Assembly: GCA_020349965.1 (NCBI GenBank)
Contig: CP070705.1
Location: forward strand, 373,498 to 437,497
Length of the DNA: 64,000 bases
Source: Caldifarciminota bacterium
Lineage (GTDB): Bacteria; Hydrothermota; Tepidihabitantia; SM23-42
Reading direction: 5' to 3'
Shown here: piece after piece, positions 16,102 through 23,686 of the stretch
Layout of the letters: each line of letters begins with the position of its first letter
Position numbering within the stretch: position 1 is the stretch's first letter
The notes under the pieces: generated by a model
The model's database searches: none
What the model saw: only the letters and a program-made list of their open reading frames with translations
What the model was told of the DNA's origin: nothing
Position numbers and translations under genes: made by a program

Positions 16102-16828
16102 TTCTATAGTAAATGATTAGCGCACCGTACATACAAAGGTCTGCGTCGAACCTCTCGACATCCTCAACATGTCTGGAGACCAATTCACCTCCCCCTCCAG
16201 TGGCGACGCAGAAGAAATCCCGGCCGTGCCGCCTCCTGATCTCTCTGACCAGACCGCTCAGCATGAACATTGTTCCGTTGAATATCCCAGATTGCAGGCA
16301 CTCCTCGGTGCTCCTGCCTACCAGGGTCCTCGTCTTCTTCACGACCACCCGTGGCAGCAACGCCGTCTTATCATGCATCATTTCGGAAAGGATATGCATT
16401 CCAGGGCATATCACACCACCCAGATAATCACCCGTACTCAGTGCGACATCAATCGTGATTGCCGTACCTGCATCCACGACGATCACGTCACGCGCGTACC
16501 GGGTCAAAGCGCCAACAACCGCCGCGATCCGATCTGCGCCCAGCGTCTTAGGATCATGGTATTTAAACTCAAGGCCGCAGTCGACTTTTGTGGACACTAC
16601 ATTTACCGGCAAACCCAATTTCCTGCCGTGGATTCTCACCAATCTGGTGAGACGAGGCACAACTGAAGCGACCGCCATTCCTTCCACTCGTTTGTCAGCG
16701 AGGATTGCTTTGACCTTCCTTACCGGCATGTTCTTCTTGGTCGGAAAAGACCACTGCTTCTTCAAGGTGTGGCCTTTGTATGATCCAATATGGATGTTTG
16801 TATTGCCGATGTCAAAAACAACTACCAT
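16079..16828 (-). CDS. coaX: Type III pantothenate kinase
   Basis: 249 aa. It phosphorylates pantothenate, the first step to coenzyme A. CoaX motifs are visible: the phosphate-binding DIGNTNIHIG at the N-terminus, LGADRIAAVVGA, VVDAGTAITIDV and GGVICPGMHI. The late ATGGGGELVSRH is also typical. It overlaps birA by 7 bases; the birA-coaX order is common in bacteria. Unlike type I/II kinases, this form is not feedback-inhibited by CoA (family knowledge). Confidence 0.94.
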   Translation of the reverse strand: MVVVFDIGNTNIHIGSYKGHTLKKQWSFPTKKNMPVRKVKAILADKRVEGMAVASVVPRLTRLVRIHGRKLGLPVNVVSTKVDCGLEFKYHDPKTLGADRIAAVVGALTRYARDVIVVDAGTAITIDVALSTGDYLGGVICPGMHILSEMMHDKTALLPRVVVKKTRTLVGRSTEECLQSGIFNGTMFMLSGLVREIRRRHGRDFFCVATGGGGELVSRHVEDVERFDADLCMYGALIIYYRNVSSLKK

Positions 16829-17517
16829 TCCAATCGTCTGACATCTCCATAGTAAAACTTCTTGATGATACCTGACTCATCTCTGAGTAGCAGCGCCCAG
16901 TCGTCATCTATGTCAGAGACCGTGCCGCGGACCACGCCCTGGGCCGTGAGAACCTCCACCGATTCCCCTAAACCAGAGATGTAATTCAATACTTCTTTAA
17001 CCTTCAGTCCACGTTCCTGCAACTCATCATAGAGTCCGCTGAATCTCTTCAAAAAAACGGCCAGAATTTCATCTATATCGTACTCCCTACTAGATTCGAT
17101 TCTCAGACTGGTCGCGCCGCCGAGGCGTGGGGCGAATTTATCTATGTTTACGTTGAGCCCCACCCCACATATTACCGAATCCCGATAACGCTCGCATACC
17201 ACGCCGCAAACTTTCTTGTTGTTCAAGAGTACATCATTTGGCCAGTGAATGGCAAGGCTGGAGAATCCGTATTCTTCCAGTGTTCTGATAATGCTCAGCG
17301 AACCGAGCAAGGGGATCGATGTCACGCGTTCTTCCGGGAATAACAATAGCGAGACGTACAAGCCACCTTTCGGAGAATACCACGTTCTTCCCTGTCTACC
17401 CCTTCCTTTGTCCTGAGACAACGCGGTTACCGCTAGAGTACGTCTTTCGTCGATGAATTCCTTGGCGCTATCCTGAGTCGAGTCTACCCTGTCGAACCTG
17501 ACGACTTTGTCGATCAT
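16822..17517 (-). CDS. birA: Biotin--[acetyl-CoA-carboxylase] ligase
   Basis: 231 aa. It attaches biotin to the carrier lysine of biotin enzymes. Seen are DSTQDSAKE, the biotinyl-AMP loop KGRGRQGRTWYSPKGGLYVSL (GRGRxGR), HWPNDVLLNNKKVCGVV and VGLNVNI, followed by the small SH3-like C-terminal domain. There is no N-terminal winged helix, so it is the short, non-regulatory form and cannot act as a biotin-operon repressor. Its ATG overlaps the stop of the lipoprotein gene (ATGA). Confidence 0.94.
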   Translation of the reverse strand: MIDKVVRFDRVDSTQDSAKEFIDERRTLAVTALSQDKGRGRQGRTWYSPKGGLYVSLLLFPEERVTSIPLLGSLSIIRTLEEYGFSSLAIHWPNDVLLNNKKVCGVVCERYRDSVICGVGLNVNIDKFAPRLGGATSLRIESSREYDIDEILAVFLKRFSGLYDELQERGLKVKEVLNYISGLGESVEVLTAQGVVRGTVSDIDDDWALLLRDESGIIKKFYYGDVRRLEW

Positions 17518-18026
17518 TGATAATCGTAATATATGCGCAGTGCGGCATCTTCAAACGGATCATGCCCCTGTATGATCTGACCTGTACTTTCATTGAACCA
17601 GGTCTCCGCATTGATGACTATGACCAGTCGAATTTCATCATCCTCACCTATGACGATCGGGGAAAAAGCCTGGGCGATGAAAGAATAGGCAGGTTCGATT
17701 ACAAGCGTTGAGCTGGTCTGCTGTACATGTATCAATGAATCGACAGTGACGCGTACTCTGGAAATTGTTCTGGGCTCGACATCCATATAGCCATTGGTAA
17801 TTGAAGTGAAACCGGATGCTTTGAGCTCAACCGGGACATACTCCGGACCTTCCCACAAGGTCGCATAAGTGTCGCCGTCCGGAACCTCGATACTTAAAAC
17901 CCTCATCGCCAGGTCACCGGCTTCTCCATCAAAGAGTGCTTCATCATTCATACCGAATTCAACTGATGCATTGCTACCGCAACCGACAATAGCAACAATG
18001 ATCAATAGTGCATAAAAAATCCTCAT
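17514..18026 (-). CDS. Small lipoprotein, DUF4382-like texture
   Basis: 170 aa from ATG 18026; of two adjacent ATGs this one has GGAGG at the better distance. The signal peptide ends in a lipobox (VAIVGC), so Cys15 should be lipidated. The rest is a beta-rich ~150-residue domain with SIEVPDGDTYATLWEG near 46 and AFSPIVIGEDDEIRLVIVIN near 125. This resembles periplasmic beta-sandwich proteins of the DUF4382 type, an impression without a search. It heads the operon containing birA and coaX. Confidence 0.65.
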   Translation of the reverse strand: MRIFYALLIIVAIVGCGSNASVEFGMNDEALFDGEAGDLAMRVLSIEVPDGDTYATLWEGPEYVPVELKASGFTSITNGYMDVEPRTISRVRVTVDSLIHVQQTSSTLVIEPAYSFIAQAFSPIVIGEDDEIRLVIVINAETWFNESTGQIIQGHDPFEDAALRIYYDYQ

Positions 18027-18043
18027 CATTCCTCCTTGGGATA

Positions 18044-18071
18044 AGTCTATTCTATAATAGAGATGTGTCAA
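18044..18071 (-). promoter_or_regulatory. Promoter of the lipoprotein-birA-coaX-tsaE-tsaB-rimI operon
   Basis: Minus strand: TTGACA (18071-18066), a 16-base spacer, then TAGACT (18049-18044). The RNA would start near 18037, just before the AGGAGG site. Confidence 0.55.
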
Positions 18072-18098
18072 GACAGGGGAATTTGCATAAGAATAGAT

Positions 18099-18124
18099 GG
18101 GAGTGGTTCTCACGACCCACTCCC
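18099..18124 (-). terminator. Candidate terminator hairpin
   Basis: An 8-bp stem GGGAGTGG/CCACTCCC (18099-18106 with 18117-18124) lies about 50 bases after the stop of the barrel protein gene at 18177. No U run follows, so termination is uncertain. Confidence 0.4.
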
Positions 18125-18176
18125 GTGCAATCTAAAACACCTCTAACCGTAAGGCTTTAAGGATTAATAACGTAAA

Positions 18177-18806
18177 CTAAAAGGAATAACCAATCAAGAA
18201 CGAAAATGCCCCGTTCTTAACATCCTCCGTTCCTGTTTCATCAAGCGTTGTCAATCCCAGTCCGTATCGAAAATCAAGCACGATCTTGCCCTTTCCCAGG
18301 CCGAAATCAACACCACCACCGAAGACCACACCAAAGTCAATTTCTGCTACATCATTAAGATCAGCCTCCATCGACACGCCGTCAACTTCGATTTTGCCTC
18401 GTGGCGTCGTAATCATCATCGCAAAGTAAGGCCCGACGAAGAAATTCGGCTTCACCTTTCCCTGTATCGGCAAGACCATTTTGAAGGACAACGGTATTTC
18501 GAGGTAGCTGAACTTATAGGTCAATGTCCACGTTTCGTCGAGCACGGTTTCTTCTGCTTTCAATCCCTTCTGCGAAAACAGAAATTCCGGCTGGATGACA
18601 ACTATATCACCCAGAGCGAAAGCCGCAAAGCCTCCTCCACAGAATCCCATTCTGTACCCTACATCTTCTCCCAGTTCATCCTCAAAACCAGAAACGGTGG
18701 CGAGGTTCATACCCGCCTTCAATCCGCCGGTTATTTTCTGCGCGGGCGCTAGAGCAAGAGCGGCAAACAAAAGTACAACTAGCGGTGCTGTTACCCTACT
18801 GTTCAT
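18177..18806 (-). CDS. Small outer-membrane beta-barrel protein (PorT-like)
   Basis: 209 aa with a signal peptide of about 22 residues (ending APAQ). The mature part starts KITGGLKAGMNLATVSG and runs through alternating strands (VVIQPEFLFSQKG, FSYLEIPLSFKMVLP, KPNFFVGPYFAMM), ending AFSFLIGYSF with terminal Phe. This is the pattern of small PorT/OmpW-like barrels widespread in Bacteroidetes-type genomes. The role is unknown. Its own promoter lies at 18890-18917. Confidence 0.75.
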   Translation of the reverse strand: MNSRVTAPLVVLLFAALALAPAQKITGGLKAGMNLATVSGFEDELGEDVGYRMGFCGGGFAAFALGDIVVIQPEFLFSQKGLKAEETVLDETWTLTYKFSYLEIPLSFKMVLPIQGKVKPNFFVGPYFAMMITTPRGKIEVDGVSMEADLNDVAEIDFGVVFGGGVDFGLGKGKIVLDFRYGLGLTTLDETGTEDVKNGAFSFLIGYSF

Positions 18807-18889
18807 CGTATACCTCCTCTTCTACATATGTTATTGCATACCCATCACTAAATCAAACGAAAGAGCTGTATCAGGTTGATAAACATAGC

Positions 18890-18917
18890 ATTGTATAAGA
18901 TATAAGTATCCTGTCAA
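18890..18917 (-). promoter_or_regulatory. Promoter of the PorT-like gene
   Basis: Minus strand: TTGACA (18917-18912), a 16-base spacer, then TACAAT (18895-18890), about 85 bases before ATG 18806. Confidence 0.65.
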
Positions 18918-18952
18918 GATTTGGGATCCAGGGAATAAGCACGTCGTGTATG

Positions 18953-18980
18953 TTGACTCCTGAGCGTTATTTGCTATAAT
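18953..18980 (+). promoter_or_regulatory. Strong promoter of the ncRNA/tRNA-Arg transcript
   Basis: TTGACT (18953-18958), a 16-base spacer, then TATAAT (18975-18980). The RNA is expected to start near 18987, about 180 bases before tRNA-Arg. Confidence 0.75.
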
Positions 18981-18986
18981 GAATGA

Positions 18987-19160
18987 CGATAGCGGTACTG
19001 CATACGATCTTGTCGAGCAAGGAAATACCGTATGTGCAGTGCACCGACCACGGCGTAGTGAGTATGAGAATATGCTGGGGATCGTCGGTGGTAGGGGTTC
19101 GAGGTCTCCGTGAGGTTTTTTCCGTTTAAAAACCGAATGGAGAACAGGGGGAGAATCCCC
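18987..19160 (+). ncRNA. Candidate structured non-coding RNA
   Basis: About 174 bases between a consensus promoter and tRNA-Arg with no open frame of note. Several helices can be drawn by eye. The first is ACTGCATACG with its complement (bulge of two), enclosing a CTTG/CAAG hairpin. The second is CACCGAC/GTCGGTG around an inner AGTAT/ATGCT hairpin. The third is TCTCC/GGAGA enclosing GGTTTTT/AAAAACC. The last is a GGGG/CCCC hairpin just before the tRNA. It does not show the SRP RNA GGAAG/AGCAG loop, nor tmRNA or RNase P signatures. It may be a 6S-like RNA, a tRNA leader or something new. Confidence 0.5.
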
Positions 19161-19165
19161 ATGTT

Positions 19166-19239
19166 GCGCCCGTAGCTCAATTGGACAGAGCGGCGGACTA
19201 CGGATCCGCAGGTTAGGCGTTCAACTCGCCTCGGGCGCG
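19166..19239 (+). tRNA. tRNA-Arg (ACG)
   Basis: 74 nt. The acceptor stem GCGCCCG pairs with CGGGCGC, with a D arm, an anticodon stem GCGGA/TCCGC around CTACGGA, and a T arm with GTTCAACTC. A34 must be deaminated to inosine to read CGU/CGC/CGA; the enzyme gene tadA follows 0.3 kb downstream. No CCA is encoded. Confidence 0.93.
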
Positions 19240-19242
19240 CTC

Positions 19243-19279
19243 CAATTTTCCCCAAATCTTTGATTTGGCTGGAAAATTG
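19243..19279 (+). terminator. Long hairpin after tRNA-Arg
   Basis: Stacked perfect arms CAATTTTCC/GGAAAATTG (19243-19251, 19271-19279) and CCAAATC/GATTTGG (19252-19258, 19262-19268) form a 16-bp stem with a 2-base bulge just behind the tRNA. There is no U run; it may end or process the transcript. Confidence 0.5.
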
Positions 19280-19374
19280 AGAGTCCCGAGTCTGGTTTGT
19301 TCAGACGAGGGGATCCAATTTCTTCCACGTTCTGAGCAGCGCCAAGGGGAGTGTGAACGAGGAATAATATTGAG

Positions 19375-19524
19375 GAGATTGCTTCATCGCTGCGCTCCTC
19401 GCAATGACAACCTCCTCCGTCGTTGCGAGCGGAGCGAAACAAACCAAGGAGATGGCGTGAAGCATCATGCGTTGTTCGGAGATTGCCGCATCGTCCCTCG
19501 ACATACTCGGAATCCTCGTAATGA
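19375..19524. repeat. Dispersed intergenic repeat, copy 1
   Basis: This stretch contains GAGATTGCTTCATCGC, TCGCAATGACAA, GAGCGGAGCGAAACAAACC and GCGTTGTTCGGAGATTGC. The same modules occur in the same order at 20256-20411. Such GAGATTGCTTCGTC...CTCGCAATGAC sequences are common dispersed repeats in many bacterial genomes (general knowledge). No gene is visible in it. Confidence 0.7.
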
Positions 19525-19554
19525 CGAGTGGACAGTAACGGAATTGAGCATACA

Positions 19555-20025
19555 ATGAATTACGAATTCTTCATGAAAGAAGCGCTCAGGGAAGCGCAAA
19601 AAGCCTTCCAAAAAGACGAGGTGCCCATAGGCGCAGTCGCCGTCTACAAGAACCAGATAATCGGACGCGGGCATAATCAAACCGAGGGACTCAAAGACCC
19701 GACTGCACATGCCGAGATCCTCGCGATCACTGCGGCGGCAAATGCCTTGAGTTCCTGGCGACTCAATGACGTCCAAATGTTCACCACCGTGGAGCCGTGC
19801 ATAATGTGCGCCGGCGCACTTGTATTGGCACGCATTAAGCGTATAATATTCGGCGCCAAGGATGAAAAATTCGGCGGCTGTGGTTCTGTTTTCAATATCG
19901 TGAATGAACCGAGACTAAACCACCGGATCGAAATAACCGAGGGGGTCCTGAAGGACCAAGCCACCTCCTTGATGAAGAGTTTTTTTGAGAAAAAAAGAAA
20001 AGAGAACAAGAGCCGCGAAAATTAG
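19555..20025 (+). CDS. tadA: tRNA adenosine(34) deaminase
   Basis: 156 aa from ATG 19555; an in-frame GTG at 19528 would only add nine unconserved residues. The zinc deaminase motifs are complete: HAEILAI (His and catalytic Glu) and PCIMCAGA (two zinc Cys). VPIGAVAVYKNQIIGRGHN at the N-terminus is typical. It converts A34 of tRNA-Arg(ACG) to inosine, and that tRNA gene lies just upstream. An 11-12-bp hairpin follows the stop. Confidence 0.95.
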   Translation: MNYEFFMKEALREAQKAFQKDEVPIGAVAVYKNQIIGRGHNQTEGLKDPTAHAEILAITAAANALSSWRLNDVQMFTTVEPCIMCAGALVLARIKRIIFGAKDEKFGGCGSVFNIVNEPRLNHRIEITEGVLKDQATSLMKSFFEKKRKENKSREN

Positions 20026-20027
20026 GA

Positions 20028-20053
20028 TTAGTCCCTGGTGAACCAGGGACTAA
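20028..20053 (+). terminator. Hairpin after tadA
   Basis: TTAGTCCCTGGT (20028-20039) is perfectly complementary to ACCAGGGACTAA (20042-20053), directly after the tadA stop. No U run follows; it is a likely but unproven terminator or processing hairpin. Confidence 0.5.
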
Positions 20054-20108
20054 CGATACTTGACATGGCAATACGCCATAAGCCGGGCCACGCCGGCGCG
20101 TGGCGCAC

Positions 20109-20193
20109 GGAGAGATGGCCGAGTGGACGAAGGCGCGCGACTCGAAATCGCGTATCCCGCAAGGGGTCGGGGGTTCAAATCCCTCTCTCTCCG
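20109..20193 (+). tRNA. tRNA-Ser (CGA)
   Basis: 85 nt with a long variable arm. The acceptor stem GGAGAGA pairs with TCTCTCC, the anticodon loop CTCGAAA sits on stem CGCGA/TCGCG, and the T arm has GGTTCAAATCC. Discriminator G, no CCA encoded. Confidence 0.95.
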
Positions 20194-20255
20194 TTTGCCG
20201 CTTTAAGCGGCAACATAGTCGCATCAATCACAGCCTTGTTACTGCCCGAAAGGTG

Positions 20256-20411
20256 CGGGATAGATTGCTTCGTCACTCCCTTCCTCGCAATGACAACCTC
20301 GTGCGTCGCTCCGAGCGGAGCGAAGCAAGCCAAGGAGATGCTGCGAACCATCAAGCGTTGTTCGGAGATTGCTTCGTCGCCGCCTACCGCAAGATTCCTC
20401 GCAATGACAAG
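20256..20411. repeat. Dispersed intergenic repeat, copy 2
   Basis: This has the same ordered modules as 19375-19524 (GATTGCTTCGTC, CTCGCAATGACAACCTC, GAGCGGAGCGAAGCAAGCC, AAGCGTTGTTCGGAGATTGC, CTCGCAATGACAAG). Together the copies bracket tadA and tRNA-Ser. No gene is visible. Confidence 0.7.
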
Positions 20412-20424
20412 GTTATGTAAATAA

Positions 20425-20453
20425 AAAAACGGCGGGCAGCGCCCGCCGTTTTT
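20425..20453 (-). terminator. Rho-independent terminator
   Basis: A 13-bp perfect stem with the GC core CGGCGGGC, a 3-base loop AGC, and A/T runs at both ends. It is 15 bases after the minus-strand stop at 20468 and can work in both directions. Confidence 0.9.
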
Positions 20454-20467
20454 CAGCACACATTTGC

Positions 20468-20992
20468 TTACATCTTGGGAATATGCACTCTAACGCCACC
20501 TTGAACGTAGAAGAATGTCACTGCATCAACATCAACGCCTTCAGGTGAGTACGTCGCATAATTGATGCCACCTTCCAAGTAGCCACTGACACCACCAAAA
20601 TCCATCATGCCACCGACACCGCCCTTCAGGTGCAATTCCGAATAATCGGTCATCCCTGCGTATACAAAGCCAATTGGTATATATGGCTTAAGCGGCATTT
20701 GCATCGGTATCATGAAGCAGATATCGCCGTACACGCCGGTACCGAACTTGTAGTTGGCGCCGCCATCATCTTCACTGATGATGTTGTATTCAACTAAGCC
20801 CATGCGCGCGGCAAGCACCGGAATGATCGGTACCATAACATCCACCACTACAGAAGGATAGGATGTCTTCAACGTATCAGCTAGAGGGTTGAGATTCTCG
20901 CTGATCGTATATTGTATGCCGAGGCCGATCGAGGCAGCATAGAGACCACTAAACAACGAAGCAGCTACTGCTATAGCAAAAAGCTTCTTCAT
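20468..20992 (-). CDS. Small outer-membrane beta-barrel protein
   Basis: 174 aa from ATG 20992, chosen over ATG 20995 by its distance to GGAGG. The signal peptide is MKKLFAIAVAASLFSGLYAA. The mature part alternates short strands and Gly/Met-rich turns and ends FFYVQGGVRVHIPKM, which is not the usual Phe end. Not recognised beyond barrel-like texture. It is a single-gene unit with strong promoter (21017-21045) and terminator (20425-20453), so probably well expressed. Confidence 0.65.
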   Translation of the reverse strand: MKKLFAIAVAASLFSGLYAASIGLGIQYTISENLNPLADTLKTSYPSVVVDVMVPIIPVLAARMGLVEYNIISEDDGGANYKFGTGVYGDICFMIPMQMPLKPYIPIGFVYAGMTDYSELHLKGGVGGMMDFGGVSGYLEGGINYATYSPEGVDVDAVTFFYVQGGVRVHIPKM

Positions 20993-21016
20993 CATACCTC
21001 CTTTTTCACTGTGGCT

Positions 21017-21045
21017 ATTATAGTCAACAACTCATGTTTTGTCAA
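21017..21045 (-). promoter_or_regulatory. Promoter of the small barrel gene
   Basis: Minus strand: TTGACA (21045-21040), a 17-base spacer, then TATAAT (21022-21017). This is a perfect sigma70 consensus. Confidence 0.8.
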
Positions 21046-21126
21046 GGGCTTTGATTAATGGCACAAAGAGCTGGAGAATACCGATCCTCTAGAATAATTG
21101 TCGGCCAAGCCATACCCAATAAGGAT

Positions 21127-22296
21127 TTAATCAAACCGCCTTTTTCTTATCTGCGAAACGATGAAATCGGGTGATACGGGTTCAGTCACGTTAACCACGT
21201 GTAGCGCCCACCTCTGCTTGGTCCTGCGGGCAAGCATTAAAAGACTTCCATCCTGGGAAACCCTAGGATTCCAATCGGGCAAATCGTTGTTGGTCAACCG
21301 TACCAGTTGCCGATTCCTGACGTTGTAGCGGTACACTTCCCACTCACCGTCCATCTCTGATTTGAAAAAGAGATGCTCCTGTACAAGAGTAGGGTCATTA
21401 TCATCAGCAGGGCTCGAGAAGAGCACCTCGAGTCCGCCTCCGTCAAGCCTCATCACATAGATGTCCTCGCTCTTACCCCTTTTTGATGAGAAGACAATTG
21501 ACTGGCCATTCGCCGTGAATTTCGGGAAACCATCCCAGTAGTTGTTGTCGGTGAGCCTCGCTATCTTACCATTCTGGATACTGACAACATAGATCTCCCA
21601 TTTGTTCGGATCGTCCATATTCGAAACGAATGCCAATTTTTCACCATCCGGGGAAAAAGCAGGCGCAAAATCCTGTGCAGAGTTATCCGTTAGTTTCTTG
21701 AGTTCAGTAGTCAGAAGATCATACAGGTATAGATCTTCATCACCGTCGCGGTCCGACACAAAAGCGATCGCATTCCCATCGGGCGAGAAAACCGGGTCGG
21801 TATTCATCCCACCCGATACTACACGCCTTACATCGCTGCCATCAAGAGTGGATATGTATAGATCTGCCCGGTCACGCCTGGACGCGGCAATGGCGATCAC
21901 ATCACCCTTTGGACTGAAGGCTCCCTTGAACTGATTCATTCGCTGCATCGGAATGATACTTGACGGATAAGATTCAATACCAAGCAGTGTTGCCATCAGA
22001 CCCCTCAATTCTCTGTCTTTGCTCAACTCAGAGCCCAACTCGACGATCCTTGAATAATGCGTGAGTGACATTTCATTTGAATCAAGCGCTGCATACACAA
22101 GGCACAGGTAATAGTGAACCTCAGGATTGAGAGAATCTTTCTTCAAGGCACGGCTAAGTGATTGAAACGCTTGAACATATTCACCCTTAGCCATTGCATC
22201 CTTACCGCGCTCGAGATCACCTTTATCTGCGCAACCAGAGAGCCAGACTACACACAGGCCAAACATAACAATAACAAAACATAACATTCTAACCAT
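21127..22296 (-). CDS. TPR and TolB-like beta-propeller lipoprotein
   Basis: 389 aa. A lipoprotein signal ends in WLSGC (Cys ~22). Residues ~28-90 form about two TPR helical pairs (GEYVQAFQSLSRALKKDSLNPEVHYYLCLVYAALD). From ~125 on there are about five TolB/WD40-like blades, each with a FSPDGxxIAFVSDRDG-type motif, as in TolB and in tricorn-like propellers. Probably periplasmic or outer-membrane attached, with protein or ligand binding. It overlaps pdxA by 8 bases, so it is the last gene of the S4-pdxA operon. Confidence 0.8.
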   Translation of the reverse strand: MVRMLCFVIVMFGLCVVWLSGCADKGDLERGKDAMAKGEYVQAFQSLSRALKKDSLNPEVHYYLCLVYAALDSNEMSLTHYSRIVELGSELSKDRELRGLMATLLGIESYPSSIIPMQRMNQFKGAFSPKGDVIAIAASRRDRADLYISTLDGSDVRRVVSGGMNTDPVFSPDGNAIAFVSDRDGDEDLYLYDLLTTELKKLTDNSAQDFAPAFSPDGEKLAFVSNMDDPNKWEIYVVSIQNGKIARLTDNNYWDGFPKFTANGQSIVFSSKRGKSEDIYVMRLDGGGLEVLFSSPADDNDPTLVQEHLFFKSEMDGEWEVYRYNVRNRQLVRLTNNDLPDWNPRVSQDGSLLMLARRTKQRWALHVVNVTEPVSPDFIVSQIRKRRFD

Positions 22297-23230
22297 TTGT
22301 CATCCTTTGTTGATATCTCTTCATATTTGAATAAATCTTCTTGCCAGCGCTAAAGGCGGCAACGAACCCCGACGCATCAGCGCAGCCTTTACCTGCTATG
22401 TCTGAGGCTACACCGCAGAGCGGGGAGAGTCTGACGACAGGTAGTCCGAGCGTGAAATTCAAACCATCTCGCTTGGATTTCAAGTATACCATCGCCTGAT
22501 CATGATACATAGCAATGAAACCATCGAACTTCCGTCCAAAAAGTGTGTCGCCCGGGTAGGGCCCGCTGACCCGTATTCGTCTTCTCGCCGCCGCTTTGAT
22601 CCCGGCTCTGATTTCTTCATCCTCACCAACACTGAACTCAAAGGAATGGGGATTGATTGCCGAAACACCGATCTCTGGGTCATCGACACCAAAGTACCTT
22701 ACTAGGCCATCTCTGAAAAAGCGTATCCTTTCGGCAATCCTGCCGGCACTGATCTTCTTGAACACCCTCCTCAACGGCATGTGCGCTGTGAACAGCATGA
22801 TCCTCTTATCGCGCCAGATACCGGTCATGGCATGGTCGCGCACTCCAAAATGGTTCGCCAAATACTCAGTGTGTCCAATAAAACCGGGTACTATCATACG
22901 GATGGTCGCTTTGACAATCGGTGCCGTTATGATTATGTCTGAACCTGACCCGAGAGCCGCTTCGATGGACAACATAGCGGCCCGCGCCGTCCTTTTGGTT
23001 GACCGGCCGTACTCAAAATTCACCCTCCCGATAACATCGACGATATATGGCTCAATAGAACGGTAGTTTGAAACGAGCCGCAAGTCCCGAGCGGTCTTTT
23101 CGAGGATCATCCTGCTGCCGAATATAGAACATTCTCCAGGGTTTCGTAGTTTCGAAATTGCTCTCAGGATTATCTCCGGACCTATGCCAGATGGATCGCC
23201 CATTGTCACTGCAATTTGTGCAATTTGCAT
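22289..23230 (-). CDS. pdxA: 4-hydroxythreonine-4-phosphate dehydrogenase-like protein
   Basis: 313 aa from ATG 23230, which begins MQIAQIAVTMGDPSGIGPE, the conserved PdxA N-terminus; the longer frame overlaps the S4 gene. The three metal histidines are seen in GFIGHTEYLA, SAINPHSFEF and MYHDQAMVYLK. The end (SPLCGVASDIAGKGCADASGFVAAF) is also typical. PdxA oxidises 4-phospho-hydroxythreonine in pyridoxal phosphate synthesis. PdxA2-type paralogues act on related sugars acids, so the exact substrate is not certain. Confidence 0.9.
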   Translation of the reverse strand: MQIAQIAVTMGDPSGIGPEIILRAISKLRNPGECSIFGSRMILEKTARDLRLVSNYRSIEPYIVDVIGRVNFEYGRSTKRTARAAMLSIEAALGSGSDIIITAPIVKATIRMIVPGFIGHTEYLANHFGVRDHAMTGIWRDKRIMLFTAHMPLRRVFKKISAGRIAERIRFFRDGLVRYFGVDDPEIGVSAINPHSFEFSVGEDEEIRAGIKAAARRRIRVSGPYPGDTLFGRKFDGFIAMYHDQAMVYLKSKRDGLNFTLGLPVVRLSPLCGVASDIAGKGCADASGFVAAFSAGKKIYSNMKRYQQRMTNG

Positions 23231-23238
23231 GGATCTTC

Positions 23239-23487
23239 TTAATCCTTTACTTCTTCCCAATATAGTATATGTTCCTTCTTCTTCACGTTGCCGACCGGGA
23301 TCGAAACGACCCGGTATTTTCTGTGTTCGTTCATCGTTTCAATCTCAATGAGGTCACCGACCGATACGTGCTTTGATGGTTTGACATTGTGGCCGTTCAA
23401 CCTGATATAACCCTTGTCACATAACTTCTTCGCGATCTCACGTTGTTTGATAATCATTGTTTTCCTCAAATATTGATCGACACGCAC
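23239..23487 (-). CDS. S4-domain RNA-binding protein (RqcP/Hsp15-like)
   Basis: 82 aa. The chain MRVDQYLRKTMIIKQREIAKKLCDKGYIRLNG is a classic S4 domain, followed by VKPSKHVSVGDLIEIE. Small S4 proteins of this size (Hsp15, RqcP/YlmH type) bind ribosomes or tRNA on obstructed 50S subunits. The start is GTG 23487, only 5 bases after the -10 box of the promoter at 23493-23520, so the mRNA is probably leaderless. pdxA follows 8 bases after its stop. Confidence 0.85.
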   Translation of the reverse strand: MRVDQYLRKTMIIKQREIAKKLCDKGYIRLNGHNVKPSKHVSVGDLIEIETMNEHRKYRVVSIPVGNVKKKEHILYWEEVKD

Positions 23488-23492
23488 ATACG

Positions 23493-23520
23493 ATTATAGA
23501 AATCAGCGCCTCGAAGTCAA
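23493..23520 (-). promoter_or_regulatory. Promoter of the S4-pdxA-TolB-like operon (leaderless)
   Basis: Minus strand: TTGACT (23520-23515), a 16-base spacer, then TATAAT (23498-23493). The transcription start coincides with the GTG start codon at 23487. Confidence 0.75.
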
Positions 23521-23580
23521 TATTGACTAGTCCTGGATGGAACCCTATCACTGCCTCCAGAATATGGTGAAAATTAGGGC

Positions 23581-23609
23581 TTGACAACTCTCAGGATATT
23601 GCATATAAT
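23581..23609 (+). promoter_or_regulatory. Promoter of the sugar-phosphate transferase gene
   Basis: TTGACA (23581-23586), a 17-base spacer, then TATAAT (23604-23609): perfect consensus, giving a leader of about 70 bases. Confidence 0.8.
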
Positions 23610-23617
23610 GTTAAACT

Positions 23618-23684
23618 CAAAAGGAGGTCGTAGCGGTATCTTAGACGTTGGTCAAAGGAGGACCTTAACGACACCTTAGACGTT
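23618..23684 (+). repeat. Duplicated 32-base leader segment
   Basis: Two copies (23618-23649 and 23653-23684) both begin CAAA(A)GGAGG and end CTTAGACGTT. They lie in the leader of the transferase gene. The strong Shine-Dalgarno sequences are 25 or more bases from ATG 23687, which is unusual. Confidence 0.6.
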
Positions 23685-23686
23685 CG

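Noticed and set aside
18987..19160. Assignment of the structured RNA as SRP RNA or tmRNA
   Set aside because: The SRP GGAAG...AGCAG loop and a tRNA-Ala-like end are both absent.
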